DNA of 64,000 nt from Qipengyuania marincola (lineage in GTDB: Bacteria > Pseudomonadota > Alphaproteobacteria > Sphingomonadales > Sphingomonadaceae). The notes under the pieces are model-generated. The model was not told where the DNA came from. It did no database searches and was given only the letters and a program-made list of their open reading frames with translations. Location of the stretch: positions 558,001 through 622,000 of the forward strand of contig NZ_JARULC010000003.1 of the NCBI RefSeq assembly GCF_029688625.1, given 5' to 3'. Below, piece after piece: positions 38,225-46,573 of this stretch; the stretch's first letter is position 1; every line of letters begins with the position of its first letter. The position numbers and the translations under genes are program-made.

Positions 38225-38764
38225 ATGGCGAACGCACGATCGGCCTTTCCAGAACTGCCCCCTGCGCCTAGGCTGCCCGCGATGGAATTTTCCGTCCTCT
38301 TCGCCGCCGCTTGGGCCATTCTCCTCGGACTGGGTGGCGGGCTGCTGACCACGATCGACAGCTGGTATCGCGATCTACGGAAGCCATCCTGGCAGCCGCC
38401 CGACTGGCTCTTCGGACCCGCATGGACGATCATCCTGGTGCTCGCGGCGTGGGCATTCGTGTTGAGCTGGGATAGCGCCAGCGCCCGTGGAGAGCAGGCG
38501 TTTCTGATCGGCCTCTACCTGGTCAACGGCCTCTTCCACTTCCTGTGGTCGCCGCTGTTCTTCAAAATCCGCCGCCCCGACTGGGCGCTCGTCGAGGTGC
38601 CGTTCCTCTGGGTGTCGGTGTTGGCGCTCTGCGTGTTTCTGAGAGACTGGTCAGTCCTCGCCAGTTGGCTGATTGTCCCTTATCTGGTCTGGGTCAGCTT
38701 TGCGGCGATTTTGAATTTGACCATCGTCCGCCTAAATGGTCCTTTCGCGAAAACCTCCACCTGA
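38225..38764 (+). CDS. tspO: TspO/MBR family protein (copy 2)
   Basis: This is a second TspO with the same five-helix layout as the copy at 22.6 kb and matching motifs (WYRDLRKPSWQPPDWLFGPA, FHFLWSPLFF, YLVWVSFAAILNL). It is 179 residues from ATG 38225, which has GGAAGG 7 nt upstream. An ATG at 38282 would give 160 residues, exactly the length of copy 1, and is a real alternative. It is divergent from bchI (82 nt between starts) and marks the right end of the photosynthesis cluster. Confidence 0.9.
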   Translation: MANARSAFPELPPAPRLPAMEFSVLFAAAWAILLGLGGGLLTTIDSWYRDLRKPSWQPPDWLFGPAWTIILVLAAWAFVLSWDSASARGEQAFLIGLYLVNGLFHFLWSPLFFKIRRPDWALVEVPFLWVSVLALCVFLRDWSVLASWLIVPYLVWVSFAAILNLTIVRLNGPFAKTST

Positions 38765-38786
38765 ACCTGCGGAAATGACGAAGAAA

Positions 38787-38815
38787 CGCCGCCCGTCCGG
38801 CTGGGACGAGCGGCG
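38787..38815. terminator. Hairpin terminator between tspO and the dehydrogenase gene
   Basis: The stem CGCCGC (38787-38792)/GCGGCG (38810-38815) is extended by CGTCC/GGACG inside, with a 5-nt loop. It lies between the convergent tspO (+) and dehydrogenase (-) genes. The flanks are not strongly T-rich. Confidence 0.5.
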
Positions 38816-38870
38816 CTCCAGGATACGATGCTGGATCGCTTATCGCGGCATCATGCGGCCCTTTCTCGCG

Positions 38871-39656
38871 TCAACGAGGGGCCATGCGAATGGCACCGTC
38901 GAGGCGCACGTCCTCGCCGTTGAAATAGCCGGTCTCAATCATGCACATGGCGAGATTGGCATATTCCTCCGGATAGCCGAGACGCTTGGGGAACGGGACC
39001 GATGCGGCCAGTGCTTCCTTCACCTGAGGCGGAGCGGCATTCATCAGCGGAGTGTTGAAAATCCCCGGCAGGATGGTGTTCACGCGGATGCCTTCGCGCA
39101 TCAGGTCGCGTGCGATCGGCAGGGTCATGCCGACTACGCCGCCCTTCGAAGCGGAATAGGCCGCCTGGCCCATCTGGCCGTCTTCGGCAGCGACCGAAGC
39201 GGTGTTGACGATCGCGCCGCGGTCGCCTTCCTCGGTCAGCGGATCGAGGCTCATCATGCCGGCTGCCGACTTGGCGATGCAGCGGAAGGTGCCGATGAGG
39301 TTCACCTGGATCACGAAGTCGAACGCGCTGATCGGAAAGTGCTTGATCTCGCCGGTCTGCTTGTCGCGGCTGGCGGTCTTGATCGCGTTGCCGATGCCGG
39401 CGCAATTGACCAGGATACGCTCCTGCCCATGGGCTTCGCGCGCCTTGGCGAAGCCAGCATCGACGTCTTCGTCGCTGGTCACGTTGACCTTGCAGAACAC
39501 GCCGCCGATGTCCTTCGCGACCGCTTCGCCCTTCTCCTCGTTCATGTCGAAGATCGCGACCTTCGCGCCCTTCGCCGCGAGCGCGCGGGCGGTGGCCTCG
39601 CCGAGGCCCGATGCGCCGCCGGTCACGACGGCGGGAGTTTTACTGCTGACTTCCAT
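38871..39656 (-). CDS. Short-chain dehydrogenase (3-hydroxyacyl-CoA dehydrogenase type 2-like)
   Basis: This 261-residue classical SDR has the NAD-binding TGGASGLG (12-19), the LVNCAGIG motif and the catalytic Y-x3-K in AAYSASKGG, with VRVNTILPGIF after it. The insertion around IKTASRDKQTGEIKHFPISAFD resembles the type 2 (HSD17B10-like) 3-hydroxyacyl-CoA dehydrogenases. A GGAGAG ribosome site precedes the ATG. The thiolase gene upstream on the same strand fits a fatty acid or branched-chain degradation pair. Confidence 0.88.
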   Translation of the reverse strand: MEVSSKTPAVVTGGASGLGEATARALAAKGAKVAIFDMNEEKGEAVAKDIGGVFCKVNVTSDEDVDAGFAKAREAHGQERILVNCAGIGNAIKTASRDKQTGEIKHFPISAFDFVIQVNLIGTFRCIAKSAAGMMSLDPLTEEGDRGAIVNTASVAAEDGQMGQAAYSASKGGVVGMTLPIARDLMREGIRVNTILPGIFNTPLMNAAPPQVKEALAASVPFPKRLGYPEEYANLAMCMIETGYFNGEDVRLDGAIRMAPR

Positions 39657-39679
39657 TGTTCTCTCCTGAGATCACAAAA

Positions 39680-39771
39680 CCGTTCGCCCTGAGCTTGTCG
39701 AAGGGCCGTTCTTTACTTGTGGCGCAGCGCTAGAAGAAAGTGCGGTGCTTCGACAAGCTCAGCACGAACGG
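39680..39771. repeat. REP-like inverted repeat pair
   Basis: Two near-identical inverted arms share CTGAGCTTGTCGAAG: 39680-39706 on the plus strand and 39744-39771 in reverse orientation. Each is bounded by CCGTTCG. They enclose 37 bp and could form a cruciform or a long hairpin in RNA. This lies between the thiolase and dehydrogenase genes. Similar CTTCGACAAGCTCAG-type sequences are, from memory, common dispersed intergenic repeats in sphingomonads. Confidence 0.75.
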
Positions 39772-39793
39772 GTAATTTTCGTATAGCGTTCGT

Positions 39794-40966
39794 TTACAGA
39801 GCCTCGACAATGGTCACATTGGCGACACCTCCACCTTCGCACATTGTCTGCAGGCCATACTTCTTGCCGCGCGCCTTCAGCGCATGAACGAGCGTCGCCA
39901 TGAGCTTGGTGCCCGATGCACCGAGCGGGTGGCCAAGCGCAATAGCGCCGCCGTTGACGTTGAGCTTCTCGGGGTCCGCGCCGGTGTGCTTGAGCCATGC
40001 TAGCGGCACGGGGGCAAAAGCCTCGTTCACCTCGTATAGGTCGATGTCACCGATGTTCATGCCTGCCCGCTCGAGCGCGCGGTCGGTGGCGAACAATGGT
40101 TCTTCCAGCATGATCACCGGATCGCCCGCCGTGACGGTGAGGTTGTGGATGCGCGCCATTGGCGTAAGGCCATATTCCTTGAGCGCCTTCTCGCTCACCA
40201 CCAGCACGGCGCTGGAACCGTCGCATATCTGGCTGCTGGTGGCCGCGGTGATCTTGCCCTCGGGGCTCAGCAATTTGACGCCGGCGATACCCTCCAGCGT
40301 GGCATCGAAACGGATGCCTTCATCGACCGTGTGCATTTCCTCGCCTTCGGGCGTCTCGATCTGCACGGGGACGATTTCGGCCTCGAAAGCGCCGGACTTC
40401 GTCGCCTCGATCGCCTTCTCGTGGCTGTTCAGCGCAAATCGGTCGAGGTCGTCCTTGGAGAAACCATGCTTTTGCGCGATCATTTCCGCGCCCATGAACT
40501 GGCTCCACTGGATGCCGGGATATTTCTCTTCGAGGCCCGGCGACTTGTAGTTTCCGAGACCCTCTTTCATGTGGAACATGGCGGTCGAGCCCATCGGCAC
40601 GCGGCTCATGCTTTCCACTCCGCTGGCGATCACGACGTCCTGCGTGCCGCTCATCACCGCCTGTGCGGCAAACTGGATCGCCTGCTGGCTGGATCCGCAT
40701 TGGCGGTCGATGGTCACAGCGGGGACACCCTCGCCCAGATGCTTGCTGGCGAGCACCGCATTGCGCCCGACCTGCATGGCCTGTTCGCCACCTTGACTGA
40801 CACAGCCCATGACCACGTCGTCAACCGCCTTCGCCTCGAGGCCCGAACGCTCCATGATCGCATCGAGCGATTTAGCAGCGAGATCGACCGGATGGACACC
40901 CGCCAGGCGCCCTCCGCGCCGTCCGCCGGCAGTCCTGACGGCTTCAACGATATAGGCTTCGGGCAT
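39794..40966 (-). CDS. Acetyl-CoA C-acyltransferase (thiolase)
   Basis: This 390-residue thiolase cleaves 3-ketoacyl-CoA (or condenses acetyl-CoA). The nucleophilic Cys is C90 (TIDRQCGSSQQAIQFAA), the His is in NGGAIALGHPLGASG, and the second Cys is in MCEGGGVANV. The ATG at 40966 has GAGGAC 8 nt upstream and gives MPEAYIVEAVRT; the earlier in-frame ATG at 40999 is unlikely. With the dehydrogenase downstream it probably serves beta-oxidation. Confidence 0.92.
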   Translation of the reverse strand: MPEAYIVEAVRTAGGRRGGRLAGVHPVDLAAKSLDAIMERSGLEAKAVDDVVMGCVSQGGEQAMQVGRNAVLASKHLGEGVPAVTIDRQCGSSQQAIQFAAQAVMSGTQDVVIASGVESMSRVPMGSTAMFHMKEGLGNYKSPGLEEKYPGIQWSQFMGAEMIAQKHGFSKDDLDRFALNSHEKAIEATKSGAFEAEIVPVQIETPEGEEMHTVDEGIRFDATLEGIAGVKLLSPEGKITAATSSQICDGSSAVLVVSEKALKEYGLTPMARIHNLTVTAGDPVIMLEEPLFATDRALERAGMNIGDIDLYEVNEAFAPVPLAWLKHTGADPEKLNVNGGAIALGHPLGASGTKLMATLVHALKARGKKYGLQTMCEGGGVANVTIVEAL

Positions 40967-41305
40967 CGCACTTGTCCTCGTTCGGTTTCGTTTCGCCACT
41001 CGCCTATGGACGCTTTACGTTAAGGTCAAGCGCGCGGCTGCGACGTTGCGGAAATGTCGGGCGCATACGTAGTCAGAACGCCATTCTTTCGCGCGCTGTT
41101 GCATGTGTGCCATTCGAGCAACACCCGCGTGGGCATTCGGGAAAACGCCCAGATTTGCTTTGCAATGTAACTAACCGACAAGGCAGATACCGCGTTCCGC
41201 CGATGGGCCTGTCGTTCGGGGGTACCTGTGCAGGCAGTCCATCCATGGGGGTTCTTACACGCGCATCGACCCTCGATGCGGGTAACGGAAGAAGGACTTT
41301 ATCGA
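40967..41305. other. Intergenic region between thiolase and TonB receptor
   Basis: These 339 nt carry no convincing gene. The promoters of both divergent genes must lie here, but I cannot assign a clear -35/-10. A perfect 8-bp hairpin CGCATCGA-CCC-TCGATGCG (41262-41280) lies 25 nt upstream of the receptor's GTG start, within the presumed leader. A loose TGT-N12-ACA match at 41106-41123 lacks the GTC/GAC arms of the photosynthesis operators. Confidence 0.5.
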
Positions 41306-44300
41306 GTGAAACTCCAGACTTATTTCAAAGCCAGCGCGGCCCCGGCCGTTCTCGGCCTCGCGCTCATCGCGCAGCCGGCGATGGCCCAGGTTGCGACGGA
41401 AGACGAAGAGAGCGTCGATTCGCCCGCACCTGCCGGCCAGGCGATCGTCGTCACCGGTTCGCGCATCTCCAACCCTAACCTCGAACTGGCCAGCCCGGTC
41501 AGCGTCGTCAGCAGCGAAGATCTCGAGCTTGCCCAGACCAACGTCGCGGAAGAATTCCTGCGCGAACTGCCCTCGGCGGTTCCGAGCATTGGCTCGGCCG
41601 TCAACAACGGCAACGGCGGTGCCAGCTTCGTCAACCTGCGCGGCATCGGCTCCAACCGCAACCTGGTCCTGCTGGACGGTCGCCGCTTCACCCCGGCCGA
41701 CACGACCGGCCGCGTCGACTTGAACAACATTCCGCTCGCCGTCATCGAGCGTACGGAAATCCTGACCGGCGGCGCCACCACCACCTACGGTGCGGACGCT
41801 ATCGGCGGTGTTGTCAACTTCATCACCAAGCGTGATTTCGAAGGCGTCGAAGCGACGTTCTCCGAACAGATCACCGAAGAAGGCGACGGCAACGTTTTCC
41901 GCGCCGACGTCACGATCGGTGCGAACTTCGACGACGGTCGCGGTAACGCCGTTCTCAGCCTCGGCTACCAGAACCAGGATCCGGTGTTCCAGGGCGACCG
42001 TGACTTCTCGGTCTTCAACATCGGTTCGTTCACCGGTGCGGGCAGCGGTTCTTCCAATGCCGTTCCGGCAGTAATCATTGCGGCTGACGGTCCGGACGCC
42101 GACACGGCCGGAATCGTGGGTCAGATCAGCGACGATGGCCAAACGCTCGGCGCGTTCGACCGTCCGTTCAACTTCAACCCGTTCAATATCTTCCTGACGC
42201 CATTCGAGCGCTTCAACATCTATGGCTCGGGTCGTTACGAAGTTTCGGACGCGGTAGAAGTCTTTACCCAGGCCGCGTTCTCGAAGAACACGGTGTCCAC
42301 GATCATCGCTCCGGGCGGTTCGTTCTTCAACACTTACACCTTCAACCTGAACAACCCGTTCATTCCGGATGCGATTGCCCAGCAGTTCGGCAACAACCTC
42401 GGCCTTACGGCTGCGCAATTTGCCGCTGCCCGCAACACGCAATTCGGTGCAACTCTTGCTGACGGGTCGCCGAACCCCGACTATGTCGAATTCGACGCTC
42501 AGGTCCGCCGTCGTACGCCGGAAGCCGGCTCGCGTACGTCGGACTTTACCACCACGCTGTTCAACCTGGTGGGTGGTCTTCGCGGCGATCTGACCGACAA
42601 CATCCAGTGGGAAGTTTCGGGCACATACGGTGAAAGCGAGCAGATCCAGCGCCAGGGCGGCTTTGCCCGTTTCGATCGTCTGCAGCAGTCGCTGATCGCG
42701 ATCCCCGATGGTTCGGGCGGCGTGGTCTGCGCCGATACCAGCCGTGGCTGTGCGCCGATCAACCTGTTTGGGGCGCTGGGCAATCTCGGCTCGCAGGAAG
42801 CGGTGGATTTCGTCTTCAACCTCACGCAGCAGGTCATCACGAAGGCATCGCTGCAGCAGGTCCAGGGCGTTCTCAACGGCGACCTCGGCTTCGGTATCAC
42901 CGACACTCCGATCGCCTTCGCGGCCGGTGCGGAATATCGCAAATACACCGCGTCGCAGATTTCGGACGAAGCCTCGCAGACCCCTGGCGCTGTCGTCGGC
43001 GGTGGCGGTGCCGCTCCGAACATCGACGGTGAATACGACGTCAAGGACGTCTTCGGCGAACTGGTCATCCCGATCGTGGAAGATTCGTTCATCGAAGATC
43101 TGACCCTCGAAGTCGGCGGTCGTTATTCGGATTACTCGACGGCAGGCGGCGAGTTCACATGGAAGGCGGGCGGTACGTTCGCTCCCGTGGAACAGCTGAC
43201 CTTCCGCGGTAACTATCAGCGTTCGTCGCGTACGCCCAACATCGGCGAGCTTTTCGCACCGGTGACCACGTTCCTGACCAACCTTGCAGTCGACCCTTGT
43301 GCTGGCTCCAACCCGGTTGGCGATGCTGCCCTGACGGCAGCCTGCGTCAGCCAGATCGTTGCCAATGGCGCGACTCAGGCTCAGGCGCAGTCGCTCATCG
43401 GCAACATCCTTCAGCCGGCTGCTGGTCAGATCAACGCGACGGGCGGTGGCAACCCCGACCTTGGTGTCGAAACCGCCACGACCTGGACGGTCGGTGCGAT
43501 CATCGAACCGCTCTACAACCTGTCGCTGACGGTCGACTACTGGAACATCAAGATCGAAGACGCGATCACTTCGCCGACGGTGAACGATATCGTCGGTGGG
43601 TGTTACGATAATCCCAGCGCCAGCAACCCGATCTGTTCGCAGATCCTGCGTAGCGCGACGACTGGCGGCCTCGACGGCTCGCCGGACGAAGTGCCCGGGC
43701 TGCAGCTGGCTTCGTCGAACCTCGGCCTGATCAAGACCGACGGTATCGACGTCAGCCTGCGCTATCGTACGAGCCTGACCGATAACATCGGTTTCCGGTT
43801 CGCTACCGATGGTACCTGGGTCAACAGCAACACCTTCCAGGCTACGCCGACCTCGGTGAACCGTGAATGCGTCAGCTATTATTCGGTGAACTGTCCTTCG
43901 ATCCAGCCGGAATTCGTCTTCAACACCCGGGCGACCTTCTCGTTCTTCGATCAGGTCGATCTGTCGGTGCTCTGGCGCTACCTCAGCGCAACTGAGTTCG
44001 AACCGCTTCAGCGTGCTGAGTCGGGCGACGCATTCGTTGGAGAGCTCGATCCGTCGGCTGGCCCGGTTGCTGGTCAAGAAGTCGACTTCAACAACATCCC
44101 GGCCGAGAACTATTTCGACCTGAGCGCTCGCTTTGCAGCGAGTGACAACCTCGAACTGGTGCTCACCGTTCAGAACCTGTTCGACAACAAACCGACCATC
44201 GTCGGTTCGGACATCGGTTCGACTGCCTACAACTCGGGTAACATCTATCCGTCGACCTACGACGCGCTGGGCCGCCGTTATGCGGCTGCCGTGAAGCTTC

Positions 44301-44308
44301 GCTTCTAG
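41306..44308 (+). CDS. TonB-dependent outer-membrane receptor 1
   Basis: This is an outer-membrane beta-barrel receptor for an unknown large substrate, about 1000 residues. It has a signal peptide (MKLQTYFKASAAPAVLGLAL...AMA-Q), a plug domain with AIVVTGSRISNPNLELASPV and VNLRGIGSNRNLVLLDGRR, and VERTEILTGGATTTYGADAI-type sequence at the end of the plug. It ends in the outer-membrane C-terminal signature (AAVKLRF). The GTG at 41306 is chosen because GAAGGA lies 9 nt upstream and the signal peptide starts there; an in-frame ATG at 41276 is possible. Receptors of this size in sphingomonads often import carbohydrates or peptides. Confidence 0.88.
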   Translation: MKLQTYFKASAAPAVLGLALIAQPAMAQVATEDEESVDSPAPAGQAIVVTGSRISNPNLELASPVSVVSSEDLELAQTNVAEEFLRELPSAVPSIGSAVNNGNGGASFVNLRGIGSNRNLVLLDGRRFTPADTTGRVDLNNIPLAVIERTEILTGGATTTYGADAIGGVVNFITKRDFEGVEATFSEQITEEGDGNVFRADVTIGANFDDGRGNAVLSLGYQNQDPVFQGDRDFSVFNIGSFTGAGSGSSNAVPAVIIAADGPDADTAGIVGQISDDGQTLGAFDRPFNFNPFNIFLTPFERFNIYGSGRYEVSDAVEVFTQAAFSKNTVSTIIAPGGSFFNTYTFNLNNPFIPDAIAQQFGNNLGLTAAQFAAARNTQFGATLADGSPNPDYVEFDAQVRRRTPEAGSRTSDFTTTLFNLVGGLRGDLTDNIQWEVSGTYGESEQIQRQGGFARFDRLQQSLIAIPDGSGGVVCADTSRGCAPINLFGALGNLGSQEAVDFVFNLTQQVITKASLQQVQGVLNGDLGFGITDTPIAFAAGAEYRKYTASQISDEASQTPGAVVGGGGAAPNIDGEYDVKDVFGELVIPIVEDSFIEDLTLEVGGRYSDYSTAGGEFTWKAGGTFAPVEQLTFRGNYQRSSRTPNIGELFAPVTTFLTNLAVDPCAGSNPVGDAALTAACVSQIVANGATQAQAQSLIGNILQPAAGQINATGGGNPDLGVETATTWTVGAIIEPLYNLSLTVDYWNIKIEDAITSPTVNDIVGGCYDNPSASNPICSQILRSATTGGLDGSPDEVPGLQLASSNLGLIKTDGIDVSLRYRTSLTDNIGFRFATDGTWVNSNTFQATPTSVNRECVSYYSVNCPSIQPEFVFNTRATFSFFDQVDLSVLWRYLSATEFEPLQRAESGDAFVGELDPSAGPVAGQEVDFNNIPAENYFDLSARFAASDNLELVLTVQNLFDNKPTIVGSDIGSTAYNSGNIYPSTYDALGRRYAAAVKLRF

Positions 44309-44332
44309 TCACACGTCGTTTATCGAAAGGAA

Positions 44333-44363
44333 GGGGCGGCACTTCGTGTCGCCCCTTTTTTTT
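44333..44363 (+). terminator. Rho-independent terminator of TonB receptor 1
   Basis: A 10-bp stem (GGGGCGGCAC with GTGTCGCCCC, one G-U pair) has a 3-nt TTC loop and is followed by eight T residues. Confidence 0.9.
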
Positions 44364-44410
44364 CTTCAGCGTTTTATGTTAGGCTTGCTGCCCAGCTCGA
44401 AGGAATTGCC

Positions 44411-44689
44411 ATGAAACGTGTCTTCGCCCTCTGCGCAATCGGTGCCGCTCTTGCCCTCCCCGCCCTTCCTGCGACTGCGCAGGATGCTGGTGTCGAGCAG
44501 ACGGCAAAGATTACCGACAAGGACCATCCCGATTTTGTCAAATGCCGGACCGAACGAGTGATCGGCTCGCTGGCCAAGCGCAAGAAAACCTGCTTGACCA
44601 ATCGTCAGTGGGAGGAGTTCGCCCGACGCGGTAACGAGAACGCGCGAAGAACCGTTGAAGAGAATGCTGCTGGGCTGGCCGGCAACTAG
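44411..44689 (+). CDS. Small secreted protein
   Basis: This 92-residue protein has a clear signal peptide (MKRVFALCAIGAALALPALPATA-Q). The mature part of about 68 residues is charged and holds two Cys (VKCRTER and KKTCLTN), which could form a disulfide. An AAGGA ribosome site precedes the ATG. It is encoded just after TonB receptor 1 but behind a terminator. The family is not recognised. Confidence 0.75.
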   Translation: MKRVFALCAIGAALALPALPATAQDAGVEQTAKITDKDHPDFVKCRTERVIGSLAKRKKTCLTNRQWEEFARRGNENARRTVEENAAGLAGN

Positions 44690-44715
44690 TACAAGAAGCC
44701 CTAGGAGCCTGCGTA

Positions 44716-45738
44716 TCAATCCAGGTCCAGGGTTGAACACGGATGGCTGTCAAGGTCGATATCTCCGGCCAGGTGCCGAACCCATTCGGCGACCATCTCG
44801 ATCTCGTCCTTATTGTTTGCCCGCGTCCGTTCGATCTGGTCACGGCGCTGCTGCGCCGAATACTTACCTTGATCCTTGGAGTTGCGATTGAAAACGTCGC
44901 CCTGTCCTATCTCGTGAACTTCCGTCTCGTTCAACAATGTCTTGAAGTGCGAGTAAGCCGCCCGTGTCGTCGCCAAGGGATCTCGCAACAGAGTGGTGCT
45001 GTCGCAAACAGCGACGCGACTTTCGCCGAACTTTTCACGCAGCCGCGTGAAAATAGCGAGGTGAGAGAGCCAGCCTAGTCCGGCAACCTGCAGATCGGTC
45101 AGTTCCAACAATTGTTCGGTAGTGAAACGATGGCTCAATGCACCGTCCTTCGCCTGACCGATAAGCGACGTGCGAACCCATTGCCGACCCCAGAGGCCCT
45201 TTACCGCAATGGAGGACAGGAAATCCTCGATCGGCGCATAAAGGAGAAGCGCACGTGACCTTGGGCGAATTCCTAGCATCGCGGGAGCGATTGCGTTGAC
45301 GATACTGGACGGCTTCGCGACGACAATCTCGGCGCTACCGAAAGGTCGGCTCAGGAGCTCCAGCGAAAGATCGAGGACCGCTGCCAATTTTTGTGTGTCG
45401 GCCCCGCGGCGGCGCCAACCCACCAGGTCGTTGAGGACTTGCGGCTCCTTCAGTCCCATAGCGCGCCCTTCCCGATCGAACATGCGCGCCACAAGGGTCG
45501 AGCAGCAATAGGCCGAATGGAAGACGAAATGAATGTCGCCGGAGGGGAGCGCCGCGCGGTCGATATCGGCGCGCGGGATTTCACGATAGTCGGCGGAATT
45601 CGTAAGATAGTCGTCCGTAAGGAAGGTTGCCTTGCGATGATCGCTGCGCGGGACATGGATGAACCTGAAAGCGTCACGCGCCTCGTCATAGCGATGCGGC
45701 AGCCAAGCGGGGTCGGCTAGCAGAGTGGCCGTGTCCAT
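44716..45738 (-). CDS. Sulfotransferase-like protein
   Basis: This 340-residue protein lacks a signal peptide. FVFHSAYCCSTLVARMFDR (about residues 71-89) resembles the 5'-phosphosulfate-binding loop of sulfotransferases, and LKEPQVLNDL follows as in that superfamily. The C-terminal half is helical and charged. Genes of this kind are, from memory, often found near TonB receptors in sphingomonads. The substrate is unknown, and the assignment rests on the loop alone. Confidence 0.5.
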   Translation of the reverse strand: MDTATLLADPAWLPHRYDEARDAFRFIHVPRSDHRKATFLTDDYLTNSADYREIPRADIDRAALPSGDIHFVFHSAYCCSTLVARMFDREGRAMGLKEPQVLNDLVGWRRRGADTQKLAAVLDLSLELLSRPFGSAEIVVAKPSSIVNAIAPAMLGIRPRSRALLLYAPIEDFLSSIAVKGLWGRQWVRTSLIGQAKDGALSHRFTTEQLLELTDLQVAGLGWLSHLAIFTRLREKFGESRVAVCDSTTLLRDPLATTRAAYSHFKTLLNETEVHEIGQGDVFNRNSKDQGKYSAQQRRDQIERTRANNKDEIEMVAEWVRHLAGDIDLDSHPCSTLDLD

Positions 45739-45761
45739 CGATCTACCGCTCGTTACCGATC

Positions 45762-46238
45762 TCAGCGGATCCGGTTGACGCCCTTGAAGCCCGACTTGTC
45801 AGGAATGCGAATGCGATAGCCCCCGGTTCCGCTTTCGCTGATGACGACATTCATGCCCGGGCGGAACCGTGCGCGCAGGCCGCCGGTCGAATTGAGTTGC
45901 CAAACCTGTCCGTTGTCGAGCGCGATCGCCGTGATCCCGGACCGCAGGTCCTCGTCGACTTCGGTGACAATGGCTTCGAGTTCCGTCAATTGCATGCCGC
46001 TGTCGTCGACCGGCAGGCCAAAGCGATCCCGGCGGTATTCCTCGCGTTTGGCCTGCAGTTCCTCGTCGACCCCGTAAAGAGCATCGAGCGCCGCATCGTA
46101 GCAGCGCAAGCGCTTGGAATCGCTTCCGATGGCGCGACACTCCTCGATCGAGGAATCAGGCGCGGGCGTGACTTGGGCGATGGCGGCGACTGGTAAGACC
46201 GCCGTCGCGAAAAGCGGATAGAGAAACGCGCGATGCAT
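45762..46238 (-). CDS. Secreted protein of unknown function
   Basis: This 158-residue protein has a signal peptide (MHRAFLYPLFATAVLPVAAI-AQ). Two Cys follow in EECRAIGSDSKRLRCYDAAL, a CxxI...RLxCYD pattern seen in several periplasmic families. The C-terminal half looks like a small beta-barrel (GQVWQLNSTGGLRARFRPG). It lies 23 nt upstream of the sulfotransferase-like gene on the same strand, so the two probably form an operon. Function unknown. Confidence 0.75.
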   Translation of the reverse strand: MHRAFLYPLFATAVLPVAAIAQVTPAPDSSIEECRAIGSDSKRLRCYDAALDALYGVDEELQAKREEYRRDRFGLPVDDSGMQLTELEAIVTEVDEDLRSGITAIALDNGQVWQLNSTGGLRARFRPGMNVVISESGTGGYRIRIPDKSGFKGVNRIR

Positions 46239-46573
46239 GTGTCGTCCTATTCCTGGCAGTTGCGTGTCGGGCGATAACAGATGGCCCGGACACTACCAAC
46301 CTTGAAGGCCCGGACCGAAATAGCGATTCGCACCGCCAAACCCCAACCCTTCCGATCCGACATAAAGTTTCTTGAAATCGGGCCTTTACGGAAATTATCA
46401 GAGGATCGAGATAGGGGCACGCCTCGACCTGTTGCAATTTTGTGACCCCTTCTCGCCAGATTACCGCCAGCTTGCCGGATAAACGCCGACGGCTCTTGCG
46501 CGGCTACGTGCGCATTGCTTTTATTCAGTTCCATGGGCCGATTTTTGACCGGCTCAAGTAGGGGACTGAAAAA
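46239..46573. other. Intergenic region before TonB receptor 2
   Basis: These 335 nt lie between divergent genes with no gene that I can support. A ribosome-site-like AGGGGA lies just before the receptor ATG. No operator, repeat or RNA element was recognised. Confidence 0.5.

Noticed and set aside
41106..41123. TGTGCCATTCGAGCAACA, a match to loose TGT-N12-ACA, upstream of TonB receptor 1
   Set aside because: It lacks the GTC/GAC inner arms shared by the photosynthesis operators and has no paired site. Several chance matches to six fixed bases are expected in 64 kb.
41255..44077. 940-codon minus-strand open frame opposite TonB receptor 1
   Set aside because: The plus-strand frame has a signal peptide, plug and barrel motifs and a terminator; the antisense frame is Arg/Val/Asp-rich without motifs. 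The same holds for 46247-48586 opposite receptor 2.
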